From positions 62,001 to 126,000 of the forward strand of contig NZ_VJZP01000002.1 of the NCBI RefSeq assembly GCF_007097265.1: 64,000 nucleotides of DNA. Reading direction: 5' to 3'. Of this stretch, positions 54,090 through 61,756 are shown piece by piece. The notes below the pieces were generated by a model. That model saw only the letters and a list, made by a program, of their open reading frames with translations, was not told the origin of the DNA and ran no database searches. Position numbers and translations under genes: made by a program. Position 1 is the first letter of the stretch. Each line of letters begins with the position of its first letter. Source of the DNA: Flavobacterium gawalongense. Lineage in GTDB: Bacteria > Bacteroidota > Bacteroidia > Flavobacteriales > Flavobacteriaceae.

Positions 54090-54107
54090 CGTTTGTGCGC
54101 ACAAACG
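54090..54107. repeat. 18-bp perfect palindrome
   Basis: CGTTTGTGCGCACAAACG reads the same on both strands. It lies between the XRE terminator and the lipoprotein gene, at the junction of the two modules. It could be a recombination or binding site. Confidence 0.5.
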
Positions 54108-54134
54108 TGACGCTTGCGCCAGGGGGCTGGTAAT

Positions 54135-54743
54135 TTAGCCCTTTTTATATATTCTCAAAAATACAACTCTACAGCTGTCTAAACTCTTTGGATAAATACT
54201 CTTATCGTTAGTTTCTTTTGATTCAATAATTATTTCAAAATCAGCAACATCCGTGTTTTCAGAACAATCTAAATGATATTGAATGTTTTTGTCTTTTAAA
54301 ATTAAATTGCCTTCATCATAATCAACACTAATACTATTCCTGTAAATAGCATTTTTTAAAAGATCTCCTATTCTTAATGTAGAATTTTTCAAAAAAGCAT
54401 TTGAATTTGATTCAAGATAATTAGGATGTTTTCCTTTCACATCTCCATATATAATTTTTACCCATTCATCTTCAGAATAATAAAAATCACCCTCTAGCCA
54501 CTCATCATATTCATCATTCCCAATAGAAGTTTGACTTTTAAACCAGTCTTTTTTCTTTAAATCATCGCTTGTACTACTTAACATATAGTTAGCATCAAGT
54601 CTAAAATCAATATTCTCTTTTTTTTCATGTTCTTTTTGAACTTCTTTTGTGTCTTCTATTTTCTTAGGGGATTTATTACAAGATAAAAAACACAGTATAA
54701 GATAAAATAAAACGAAATACTTTATTATAGAATTCACTTGCAT
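54135..54743 (-). CDS. Lipoprotein, probable immunity protein of the RHS-M23 toxin
   Basis: 202 residues. Lipoprotein signal FVLFYLILCFLSC with Cys22, followed by a charged linker (KKIEDTKEVQKEHEKKEN) and a mixed alpha/beta domain (DEYDEWLEGDFYYSEDEWVK). The family is not recognised. It begins 37 bases after the RHS tip gene on the same strand, the usual place for an immunity gene. A lipoprotein facing the periplasm would suit protection against a peptidoglycan peptidase. That role is inferred from position and location only. Confidence 0.7.
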   Translation of the reverse strand: MQVNSIIKYFVLFYLILCFLSCNKSPKKIEDTKEVQKEHEKKENIDFRLDANYMLSSTSDDLKKKDWFKSQTSIGNDEYDEWLEGDFYYSEDEWVKIIYGDVKGKHPNYLESNSNAFLKNSTLRIGDLLKNAIYRNSISVDYDEGNLILKDKNIQYHLDCSENTDVADFEIIIESKETNDKSIYPKSLDSCRVVFLRIYKKG

Positions 54744-54779
54744 GTTATGTATTGCTTTTTGTTATTAAAATTTAAATTA

Positions 54780-55937
54780 TTATAATTTAGATGGATCTAC
54801 AGGAGTAGCTTGATTTTTACTACTTTTTTTAGCTGTAATTATTACCTCTTGTAATTCTTGACCTTGAAATATTTTACTGTCTTGCAATTTTTCCCAATCT
54901 CCTCCATATTTCCCAAAAAACTCTTCATTAGTAACAGTTCCATATTTTCTTTCTAGAGGACTTATTAAATTTCCATCTTTATCAGCACCATCTACATGCA
55001 AATGCGCAGGATAATGTGTTCCTTTGCTTTTATTTGAATAACCAGAATTTCCAGTTTTAGCGAATATCTGACCTTCGCTTACAACATCTCCTTTGCCAAC
55101 ATTAATCTCGCTTAAATGCATAAACCTCACTTTATCACCATTTGAATATTCTATAACAACAAATTTCCCTGTGCCATCAGAATAACCTGTCGAAGAAATT
55201 TTACCATCTCCAAAAGAATAAATATCGGTACCTACTGGTGCTTTTAAATCTACTCCAATATGCGGAGAAGTACCTACTCTTCTTGTTTTAAAGAAACCAG
55301 AATTAATGGTTGCTAACATTCCATCCGAATTATGCTGTCTTTCTTTTGCATTCATCTTGTTAACTCCATGAGCCTCATAAGCATATTCATACCATTGTCC
55401 TTTATGACCAATTGAGGTCATATCTTTAACATAATGCTTATCAGCTAAAACATACTGCTTGTTTTTGTTTCTAATGGTAAAATTATCTTCAACTCTTATA
55501 AGAGTTTTTGGATCGTGAACAGCGTTACTCTTCAAAGGAATTTCAATATTCCCATCTTTATCTATAAAATAAAGAGGATTATTAAAACCATAACGATATG
55601 GACTCCAAGCAGACTCTTCGTGAGTTTTTTTGTCTATTGCAAACCATCTTCCCACGCGTGGATCTAACATCCTTGCCCCAAAATCATAACTGTTCCCTTC
55701 ACCTTTCAACTCATCATCTTTTTCATGGCCACCGAAACCATATCTGTATTGAGTACTAGACGAATGCCTGTTCGGCACAAGCATACCGAAAGGGTCAAAA
55801 CCTATGCGATATTTTGCTGGGTGTTCGCAAGTATTAGCACACCTTTTCTGATTTTTTTCAGTATTTTTTTTAAGAACGTATCCCTTACATCTTCCTTTGT
55901 AAAAATAATAAAATATTCCGCATTCCTTCATTATCAC
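54780..55937 (-). CDS. Orphan RHS tip with M23 peptidase toxin domain
   Basis: 385 residues as an open frame from GTG; probably the truncated end of a larger RHS/YD-repeat protein. From about residue 46 it reads as the RHS core end: FDPFGMLVPNRH, YRYGFGGHEKDDELKGEGN, RMLDPRVGRWFAIDKKTHE. The variable end (from about 225) is an M23/LytM endopeptidase: His226 and Asp230 (SPHIGVDLKAP), His274 and His312/His314 (AHLHVDG), all zinc and catalytic positions. It would cut peptidoglycan cross-bridges. The first 45 residues are not RHS-like and come from the adjoining element; an ATG at 55784 (MLVPNRH) is another possible start. Confidence 0.8.
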   Translation of the reverse strand: MIMKECGIFYYFYKGRCKGYVLKKNTEKNQKRCANTCEHPAKYRIGFDPFGMLVPNRHSSSTQYRYGFGGHEKDDELKGEGNSYDFGARMLDPRVGRWFAIDKKTHEESAWSPYRYGFNNPLYFIDKDGNIEIPLKSNAVHDPKTLIRVEDNFTIRNKNKQYVLADKHYVKDMTSIGHKGQWYEYAYEAHGVNKMNAKERQHNSDGMLATINSGFFKTRRVGTSPHIGVDLKAPVGTDIYSFGDGKISSTGYSDGTGKFVVIEYSNGDKVRFMHLSEINVGKGDVVSEGQIFAKTGNSGYSNKSKGTHYPAHLHVDGADKDGNLISPLERKYGTVTNEEFFGKYGGDWEKLQDSKIFQGQELQEVIITAKKSSKNQATPVDPSKL

Positions 55938-55959
55938 TGCAAATATTCCCTAAACTTCC

Positions 55960-56660
55960 TGCTTATCACTTGTCTTGGCTGATATCCTTTATTTGGCGCT
56001 CGATTTTTTTAGAAGATTGCTAAAACGATAATGTTCTTTTTCAGACAGATGCCCCTTGGCAATCTTCTGAAAAAATGAGCAAACAACCGTAGGGCGTTAG
56101 TATGCGGTTATACAATAAACACCCCAAGTGAAGCAAAAAAAGCGGTGCTTGCAAGGAGCGTTTTTTGCTGAACGGGTGGCGGTGTTGCGGTCACTGACAG
56201 CCACCCTAGACCGAGAACGAAGCGAAGTTTTTACGTAGCGAAAGTGTAGGGATAGGAGCGTGAAACGGCAACCGAAAAAGTGAAGCTTCAGCGGAACAAA
56301 TAATTAAAATCAGCGTTAGCGTTCCTATTGAGGTTGATGGCTGGCGGTAGAGCAACCGCCAAAACACAAGGGGCGACAGACGCAAATACGGCTGAATGAA
56401 GTGCAGCGTAGTTTACGAAGCAAAACGCAATGAAGCTGTATTGTGGATGTAGTAGCCCCGACGAACGCAGGAAGCGACCGTGTGGAGATGAGGGCGAGGA
56501 AGCGTAGTAACTGCCTGCCCTTTTTCAGGGCTGGCAGGTGCTATGCGTACGAGTGAACTGTGAAACGGAGGCTTTTTCAGCCGACTGGAACAGCCGAACG
56601 CAACAAAGGAAGCGACCGGAGGGAGACCGCTTTTTGCTCTGCTGTTTGGATTTGGATTGT
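55960..56660. other. G+C-rich, non-coding, strongly folded segment
   Basis: About 700 bases with close to half G+C, against about a third on both sides, and with no open frame of useful length on either strand. Inverted repeats are numerous: AGAAGATTGC (56011) with GCAATCTTCT (56068), GGTGGC...GCCACC (56176-56208), GGCGGT...ACCGCC (56344-56360), and CCTGCC...GGCAGG (56513-56538). GAAGCGA recurs several times. It lies downstream of the recombinase/toxin operon. A replication or transfer origin, a recombination site array or a structured RNA are possible; nothing decides between them. Confidence 0.55.
56004..56075. repeat. Long inverted repeat at the edge of the G+C-rich segment
   Basis: TTTTTTTAGAAGATTGC and GCAATCTTCTGAAAAAA pair over 17 positions with one mismatch, around a 38-base loop. 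The inner ten pairs are perfect. Confidence 0.7.
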
Positions 56661-56716
56661 TGTTTTGGAACTGAATTTTTAAACATAAAAAAACCGCTCT
56701 TTTGAAGCGGTCATTT

Positions 56717-57010
56717 TTAATATTTCGGGTTTTGTTTTGTTCCTCTAAAATTTACTATTTCGACAGAACCTTTTTTGGTATTTACTCTGTAAACCAAATA
56801 ATTATTCTTGTCAACAATTGCTTTGTACAGCTTTTTATAGGTTTCTGATTTTGGGAATAGTTCTGGATTAAGACTAATTTGTTTGGTTACTTGTTTTATC
56901 TTCTTTTCCAGTTGCAAAATCTCTCTTACCGTCCATTCTGCCTCTAAATATTTTATTACTCTTTCTAATCCTTTGTCTGCTTGTGGCGTCCATTTTATTT
57001 CTAATGCCAT
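56717..57010 (-). CDS. RelE/ParE-family toxin
   Basis: 97 residues, ParE/RelE fold: LEIKWTPQADKGLERVIKYL at the start, and LYKAIVDKNNYLVYRVNTKK near the end (conserved basic and aromatic residues). ParE toxins poison gyrase and RelE cuts mRNA on the ribosome; this sequence does not decide which. The gene overlaps its antitoxin by ten bases. It is the last gene of the recombinase-side minus-strand group. Confidence 0.88.
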   Translation of the reverse strand: MALEIKWTPQADKGLERVIKYLEAEWTVREILQLEKKIKQVTKQISLNPELFPKSETYKKLYKAIVDKNNYLVYRVNTKKGSVEIVNFRGTKQNPKY

Positions 57011-57225
57011 TTTGCAAATTTACCCATTACTGTTTCGTGACTTACAAATTCATTATTATCGGCTTGCTTTATGCCAATTTCTATTTCTGCCTGTTCTTCA
57101 GTTGATAATTCGCTAAACCAATCTTTTTTATTAGCCTTTAAAAATTTTTCAAGCTTCCCTAAAAGACTTTCATCAACAGTAGTTAACTCTTGTATAAAAC
57201 TATATTTTCTAGCTGCTAAATCCAT
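57001..57225 (-). CDS. Antitoxin of the RelE/ParE pair
   Basis: 74 residues from ATG 57225 (MDLAARKYSFIQELTTVDES). An upstream in-frame ATG at 57273 would add 16 residues but lies upstream of the predicted transcript start. Helical and acidic, with LSTEEQAEIEIGIKQADNNE and the C-terminal HETVMGKFAKWH typical of the small antitoxins that pair with this toxin group. It overlaps the toxin by ten bases, in the usual antitoxin-first order. Confidence 0.82.
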   Translation of the reverse strand: MDLAARKYSFIQELTTVDESLLGKLEKFLKANKKDWFSELSTEEQAEIEIGIKQADNNEFVSHETVMGKFAKWH

Positions 57226-57250
57226 AATATTAACCTTTTTAAGTGTTTTA

Positions 57251-57258
57251 CAAATGTA
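57251..57258 (-). promoter_or_regulatory. Putative -7 element of the toxin-antitoxin operon
   Basis: TACATTTG on the minus strand, 26 bases before the ATG at 57225; no TTG at -33. Confidence 0.45.
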
Positions 57259-57286
57259 CAAATTCTGTTCCATATTTCTATTTTTT

Positions 57287-58156
57287 TTAATTTATCGGAT
57301 GAAAATTATTAATCATTTCGTGAAGAGATTCTAAATTGTCTTGTTTATAACGCTCGGTAGAACTAATATATCGGTGTCCTGCAAGGTATTGTGTTTTTCG
57401 TAAATTGTGTATTTTAAGCCAGTTTACAATCACGCTGTTTCTGATTTGGATTGCATTTTGATAACTGTAATTGATTAGCTTTAATTCCTCGCTTATCTTT
57501 TTAATCACGTTGTTAATGTTGGTATTTCCGTAGCTTGATGTAAATAAATTCTCTTCTCCTTTTGGTACTATTTTCGGGCGTATTTGTTGTATGTATTCCA
57601 TCATTTCCATTAACTGCCACGGTTTTAATTCGAGTGTTCGCCCGTTAGTTCTTTTGGTTTGTGGAATGGTTATTTTGCCTTTGTAAAGTTCTATATGTTC
57701 TTCTTTTAAACACTGTAATTCTTTGCTGTGTAAACCTTGATAGACCAATAACCCTATAATTATTTTGTTTCGTTTCCTTGCCAGATCATTATCTTTTGTT
57801 TCGTAAGAATAGTATAAATCTTCTAATTCGTCAGCCGTTAAAAGATTGCCTAACACCGTTTTTACTTTGCCTTTTATATTGATGTTTTCTATTGGATTAT
57901 CGTTACGATAATTTTCTTCCTGTAAGTATTTGAAGTATATTTTTAAGTTCCCAATGTAGCTTTGTAGTGTATTGGTTTTTATTCCTGTCTTTTTTAATTT
58001 TTCTACATATTTCAAAAATGTTTTATAATCGATGCTTGCAGCCGTTGTGCCAAAATTATTCATCCATATATCTAGGCGAACGATAGCCCTTTGGAATGCT
58101 GGAAAACTCTTGTTGCTGTAACCGTTTTTCTCTAAGTAGGTTATGAAGTTTTTCAT
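57287..58156 (-). CDS. Tyrosine recombinase with degenerate active site
   Basis: 289 residues with a SAM-like N-terminal core-binding domain (1-100) and a catalytic fold, but two of the six catalytic positions are lost: the first Arg (GLR in active enzymes) is His143 in YQGLHSKELQCL, and the HxLRH box reads IQIRNS (Arg239 kept, both His lost). Lys168, His261 (LAGHRY) and Tyr270 (STERY) remain. The gene overlaps the intact recombinase upstream by 101 bases. It may be an accessory subunit of a heteromer rather than an active enzyme. Confidence 0.88.
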   Translation of the reverse strand: MKNFITYLEKNGYSNKSFPAFQRAIVRLDIWMNNFGTTAASIDYKTFLKYVEKLKKTGIKTNTLQSYIGNLKIYFKYLQEENYRNDNPIENINIKGKVKTVLGNLLTADELEDLYYSYETKDNDLARKRNKIIIGLLVYQGLHSKELQCLKEEHIELYKGKITIPQTKRTNGRTLELKPWQLMEMMEYIQQIRPKIVPKGEENLFTSSYGNTNINNVIKKISEELKLINYSYQNAIQIRNSVIVNWLKIHNLRKTQYLAGHRYISSTERYKQDNLESLHEMINNFHPIN

Positions 58157-59099
58157 CGTTATTGGTTTTTGATTTGTCTTCTAATAAATGCGTATAGATT
58201 TGTGTGCTTTCTAAACTGCTGTGTCCTAAAAATTGGCTGATGGTTTCAATATTTGCTCCTTTTTCCAGTAAATGCGTGGCAATGGAATGGCGTAAAATAT
58301 GAGGCGTAATTTGCTTTTGTATAATGGTTTTATCTTGTGTGGCTTCGACTATTTTGGTTAGTCTGTTGCATAAACTTTGTCCTTGCAATGGTGTTCCCCG
58401 ATAATTAATCAGTAAATATTCGGTGTCTTTGTAGTCTTTAAATCGTGGTCTGTAATCGTAAATATATTCTTCAATAATTTTAAGATTGTAATCGTTTATT
58501 GGTACATATCGCTCTTTGTAATTCTTGCCTTTTCTCACATAAATTCGTTCTTTGTCAAATAAAATGTCTTTGATTTCCAGATTGATTGCTTCGTTTCTTC
58601 GTAGTCCGCAACTGTATAATAATACTAAAATTACGGTATCTCTTTTGCAGATTCTTTGTTGGTTATTGCTAAATTCTGTGGCTTTAAATAGTTGTTTGAT
58701 TTCGTCTTGCGTGAGTATTTGTAAGCTATCCCGCTGGTTTTGTTCTTCTCGTTTTAAATGGATATTGATGCCTTTGTGATTGTGTGCTTTTAAATAATCA
58801 TTGAACTTGAACAGGGCTTGTAAATGTTTGTTTAAATATGCTTTGCTTAATCCTCCGTCCCGGGCTTGATTCTCTCTTGTTTTTAGATGGTTGTAATACT
58901 CTTTTATGATTTGTATGCTTATATGATTGACTGTATTGATGTTGTTATTTTCCAAGTAATGAAAAAACTCCCGCAGGTGACTGGGTAAACTTTTTATGGT
59001 ACTTTCACTATAACCCAATATGTCCAGCCAGTTGTCGAAGTCTTTTACAATTTCCAGATAACTTTCATTTTTTATGGGGGTGTACGTTGTTTTTTGCAT
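58056..59099 (-). CDS. XerC/D-like tyrosine recombinase, intact
   Basis: 347 residues. Core-binding domain (about 12-105), catalytic domain with Arg167 (SCGLRRNEA), Lys195 (GKNYKERYVP), His267 and Arg270 (HILRHSIAT), His293 (LGHSSLESTQ) and the nucleophile Tyr302 (IYTHL). All are present. A C-terminal extension of about 35 residues is coded by the overlap with the second recombinase. Likely integrates or excises the island. It follows the ATPase gene by 18 bases, so the three are one operon. Confidence 0.94.
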   Translation of the reverse strand: MQKTTYTPIKNESYLEIVKDFDNWLDILGYSESTIKSLPSHLREFFHYLENNNINTVNHISIQIIKEYYNHLKTRENQARDGGLSKAYLNKHLQALFKFNDYLKAHNHKGINIHLKREEQNQRDSLQILTQDEIKQLFKATEFSNNQQRICKRDTVILVLLYSCGLRRNEAINLEIKDILFDKERIYVRKGKNYKERYVPINDYNLKIIEEYIYDYRPRFKDYKDTEYLLINYRGTPLQGQSLCNRLTKIVEATQDKTIIQKQITPHILRHSIATHLLEKGANIETISQFLGHSSLESTQIYTHLLEDKSKTNNDEKLHNLLREKRLQQQEFSSIPKGYRSPRYMDE

Positions 59100-59117
59100 T
59101 TTGAGTGGTTTTTATAC

Positions 59118-60704
59118 TTAATCCTTTGGTTTTATTGGCTTTACAGCCGTCTTTTTGGTTGGGTTTGTTGGTGGCGGGGTGGCGAGTTGTATTTGGGTCA
59201 TACAGTCCTGCAAAGCTTTGTCTATTAAGACTTTTAGGTCTTGGTATTCCTCGGGGTTGGTGATTTGATAAGCATACGATTTAGTGGTTTTGTTCTGTAC
59301 TTTCCTGATGTAGTTTTCCAGTAATAATTGGTTGTTGTAGCGTCTGAGTGTGGTTTCTTTTACTCTTAAATTCCTGCGGATTTCGCTATTGGTAAACTGG
59401 GTTTGATTTTGCTTTTTAAGATATTCTTTTAGATTTTCGAGATGATTCCTGCACGCTCCCGTTAGGCTGTCGCTTTTACGAAGTAATACTTCTTTTATGA
59501 GTTCGTTGGCTTCTTGTATGTCTTCTATTGATGTTTCTATATATTCTTCGCCTGTTTCTTTATCGATATGATGGAACTTTTGGTGTTGTTTGTAAAAAGT
59601 TATCGCTTCAATAAATTGCAGATAGTGGGCGTTGGTTCGCCTTGGTTTAAAAACTGATGCCGGAAGTGTGAGGAACTCGGCAAAAGGATTTTTGATGGTG
59701 ATTATCCTGAGTAATCGTTGGGCATTTTGGAGTAATATTTTTGCTTGTAATTCTTCGGTATGGTTTACTTTTCCTGCTGATAATTGCCGTTGGTAGAACA
59801 TTATTTTTTCGTCTTGTTCCTGGCTTTCATCAATATGGAGTAAAAAACTGCGGTTAGAATTGTCCTCGTAAATGCTTTCTTGTGTCGTGCAACCTGCCAC
59901 GCTTACTGGTCCTTCTACGGTTAGGTGCATTGTTTTGGTTACGCCTTTTTGGTCTTTGTGAACAACGGTTTTTGTGATTTTCTTCTTGCTTTGTAGTTCC
60001 CGAAGCGGATACAATACACTTTCTGCTCCGTCCAAATCTTCGATTAATATGAGTTTGTTTCGTAGTTCTGTTCGGTTAAAATAATAAAAGGCGTTGGGGC
60101 TTAAAACCGTCATTTCTATTTTGTCTTCTTCGGGTATGAGTTCGGATACTTTGCTTTGCAAATGGGTTTTCCCTGCTCCTGAACTGCCCAAAGAAATACA
60201 TTGTAATGGATTATTGGTTTTTCTTGACGTGAATATTAAATACATCATTAGTCGGTTTATTTCTTCTCCGATTACGCCCGATTTGCCTATGTTTTCTTGT
60301 GTGTTAGGTATAAGATTTTGGCTTTGTAGAAATTCTCTAGCTTCTTTTATTTCTTTCTCGGTTAAAACTTTTACTTGCTTTTCGTATTGTTTACTTTGGT
60401 TTTCTACTTCCTCCAAACGGTAATTTTCGAGTTCGTTTGTGAGTTGATCTAAATCTCTTCGTACGATTGTTGTACCTATTTCCAGTCGCTCGGCTACTTT
60501 TCTCGTTAGTTTCTCTATGCTCGTGTCGTTGTATAAATCGATGTTTTGCCGTAAAACCTGCTCTTTGCCAACTTTTTGGATGCCTAAAGTTACCCGCATC
60601 GCTTCGAGATTATTAAACCGTATTCCGCCTAGAACTTGGATTTTTAGGTGTTTGGTGTCGAAAAGGTAGTTGTTGGGGTTTTGGGTGTTTAATGGACTTT
60701 GCAT
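59118..60704 (-). CDS. P-loop ATPase of mobile-element primase-helicase type
   Basis: 528 residues. Walker A GSSGAGKTHL (173-182) and Walker B LILIEDLDGAE (218-228), followed by GPVSVAGCTTQESIYEDNSN (sensor-like) and NRSFLLHIDESQEQDE. The C-terminal part (about 420-490) looks like a winged helix (FTNSEIRRNLRVKETTLRRY). Sequence resembles the C-terminal half of CHC2 zinc-finger primase-like proteins carried by Bacteroidetes elements, but the CHC2 and TOPRIM domains are absent. Its role may be replication or loading of recombinase complexes on the element. It heads the operon with both recombinases. Confidence 0.75.
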   Translation of the reverse strand: MQSPLNTQNPNNYLFDTKHLKIQVLGGIRFNNLEAMRVTLGIQKVGKEQVLRQNIDLYNDTSIEKLTRKVAERLEIGTTIVRRDLDQLTNELENYRLEEVENQSKQYEKQVKVLTEKEIKEAREFLQSQNLIPNTQENIGKSGVIGEEINRLMMYLIFTSRKTNNPLQCISLGSSGAGKTHLQSKVSELIPEEDKIEMTVLSPNAFYYFNRTELRNKLILIEDLDGAESVLYPLRELQSKKKITKTVVHKDQKGVTKTMHLTVEGPVSVAGCTTQESIYEDNSNRSFLLHIDESQEQDEKIMFYQRQLSAGKVNHTEELQAKILLQNAQRLLRIITIKNPFAEFLTLPASVFKPRRTNAHYLQFIEAITFYKQHQKFHHIDKETGEEYIETSIEDIQEANELIKEVLLRKSDSLTGACRNHLENLKEYLKKQNQTQFTNSEIRRNLRVKETTLRRYNNQLLLENYIRKVQNKTTKSYAYQITNPEEYQDLKVLIDKALQDCMTQIQLATPPPTNPTKKTAVKPIKPKD

Positions 60705-60738
60705 AGCTTGAAATTATTTGTTTCTAATTTTTCTACTG

Positions 60739-60746
60739 CAAATCTA
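60739..60746 (-). promoter_or_regulatory. Putative -7 element of the ATPase-recombinase operon
   Basis: TAGATTTG on the minus strand, 34 bases before the ATG at 60704, within the block repeated at 53548-53581. It shares the 127-base space with the divergent XRE promoter. Confidence 0.55.
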
Positions 60747-60796
60747 AACAAAAGTTTACTTTAAATCTATTTTTAAGTTTATTAAAATTCTATATT

Positions 60797-60827
60797 TTGT
60801 ATTTAGTGTATTTTTATTCTACTTTTG
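60797..60827 (+). promoter_or_regulatory. Promoter of right XRE gene
   Basis: TTG at 60797-60799, 20 bases, TACTTTTG at 60820-60827, then four bases to the ATG at 60832: the same spacing as the left copy, again leaderless. Confidence 0.7.
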
Positions 60828-60831
60828 CTTT

Positions 60832-61200
60832 ATGAGTTTAGCAGATAACATCAAGATTATACGAGAAAAACAAGGTCTTCTTCAAAAAGAAGTAGCCAAC
60901 CATATCGGAGTGGATAAATCCACTTATAGTAAGATAGAAAAAGGAGGAAGAGAAGTAACCGTAGCTGAGCTACAAAAATTGACCAAACTCTTTAATCTTA
61001 CTACGGATGCTATTTTAAACTATGACGAAAACCTTATTCCCAAAGAAGTTGTGATTGAAGATAAAACCATTATTGAGCAAATGCAACTCCTGGAAGAACT
61101 CGACGAAGAAGATAAAAACATTGTTTTTAAAATGATTGACAAAATGTTAACTTCTAAAAAATTCAAGGACTTCTTCGCCAAAAATGTCTCTTCATTGTAA
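60832..61200 (+). CDS. XRE-family regulator, right copy
   Basis: 122 residues, about 80% identical to the regulator at 53668 over its whole length. HTH at about 7-60 (IKIIREKQGLLQKEVANHIG). Divergent from the ATPase-recombinase operon, so it probably controls that operon and itself. After the gene, TATAGTAC occurs twice (61238 and 61258), 20 bases apart, which may be a binding site. Confidence 0.93.
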   Translation: MSLADNIKIIREKQGLLQKEVANHIGVDKSTYSKIEKGGREVTVAELQKLTKLFNLTTDAILNYDENLIPKEVVIEDKTIIEQMQLLEELDEEDKNIVFKMIDKMLTSKKFKDFFAKNVSSL

Positions 61201-61270
61201 TTTTAACAAAAATTTAACTTGTCTCGTATTTGTATCTTATAGTACACATTTGTTGCGTATAGTACTTAAC

Positions 61271-61304
61271 AAAAAAAGCAACAATTTTACTTGTTGCTTT
61301 TTTT
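61271..61304. terminator. Terminator after right XRE gene
   Basis: AAAAAAAGCAACAA TTTTAC TTGTTGCTTTTTTT, a perfect stem with A and T flanks, 70 bases after the XRE stop and facing the convergent immunity gene. Confidence 0.85.
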
Positions 61305-61373
61305 GTTTATTGACTTGTTTTGTCTGCTCAACTTTGTGGGTACGAGCCAGAGGCATCGCACTACCCGTTGAAC

Positions 61374-61745
61374 TTATTTTCTGCTCGGACCATCTGGGGG
61401 GGCTATTTGATTTTTGATTAACCATTCTTTTTCTTCATTCGCTAAATTAGCATTTAATGGAGTTGTTGAATAACGCTCTATAATTTCAATAGCCTCTCGT
61501 TTTATTATCTCACTTGGATTACCATATTCCAAAATTAAATGAGCTGTCCATAAATTAACAGTATATTGAGATTCTTGAAAAAAACTTGAAAATTTTTCTA
61601 TTTCTCCTTTTTGAAAATAATCTTTTGCAATCTCGACTAATATTTGATAACCTAATTTATCAAATCTATCTTTACTTGACGGCCTAATGTTATCGAGATA
61701 GTTTTTCTTACACTGAAATAAATATTTACTCCCAATTTCACTCAT
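61374..61745 (-). CDS. Probable immunity protein of the second RHS tip
   Basis: 123 residues, helical, cytosolic (no signal). It reads as two or three antiparallel helical pairs (EKFSSFFQESQYTVNLWTAH, then LILEYGNPSEIIKREAIEII), similar in outline to small HEAT-like immunity domains such as DUF2019, though I cannot confirm a family. It begins 11 bases after the RHS tip gene stop on the same strand, the usual immunity position. Confidence 0.7.
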   Translation of the reverse strand: MSEIGSKYLFQCKKNYLDNIRPSSKDRFDKLGYQILVEIAKDYFQKGEIEKFSSFFQESQYTVNLWTAHLILEYGNPSEIIKREAIEIIERYSTTPLNANLANEEKEWLIKNQIAPPDGPSRK

Positions 61746-61756
61746 AATTTAAGCTT

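Noticed and set aside
55938..56716. Group II intron or retron in the G+C-rich block
   Set aside because: No reverse transcriptase is near, and no domain V-like hairpin was found by eye.
61184..61417. Open frame of 77 codons on the plus strand after the right XRE gene
   Set aside because: It starts inside the XRE gene, runs through its terminator, and is full of Cys, Phe and Leu from AT-rich non-coding DNA.
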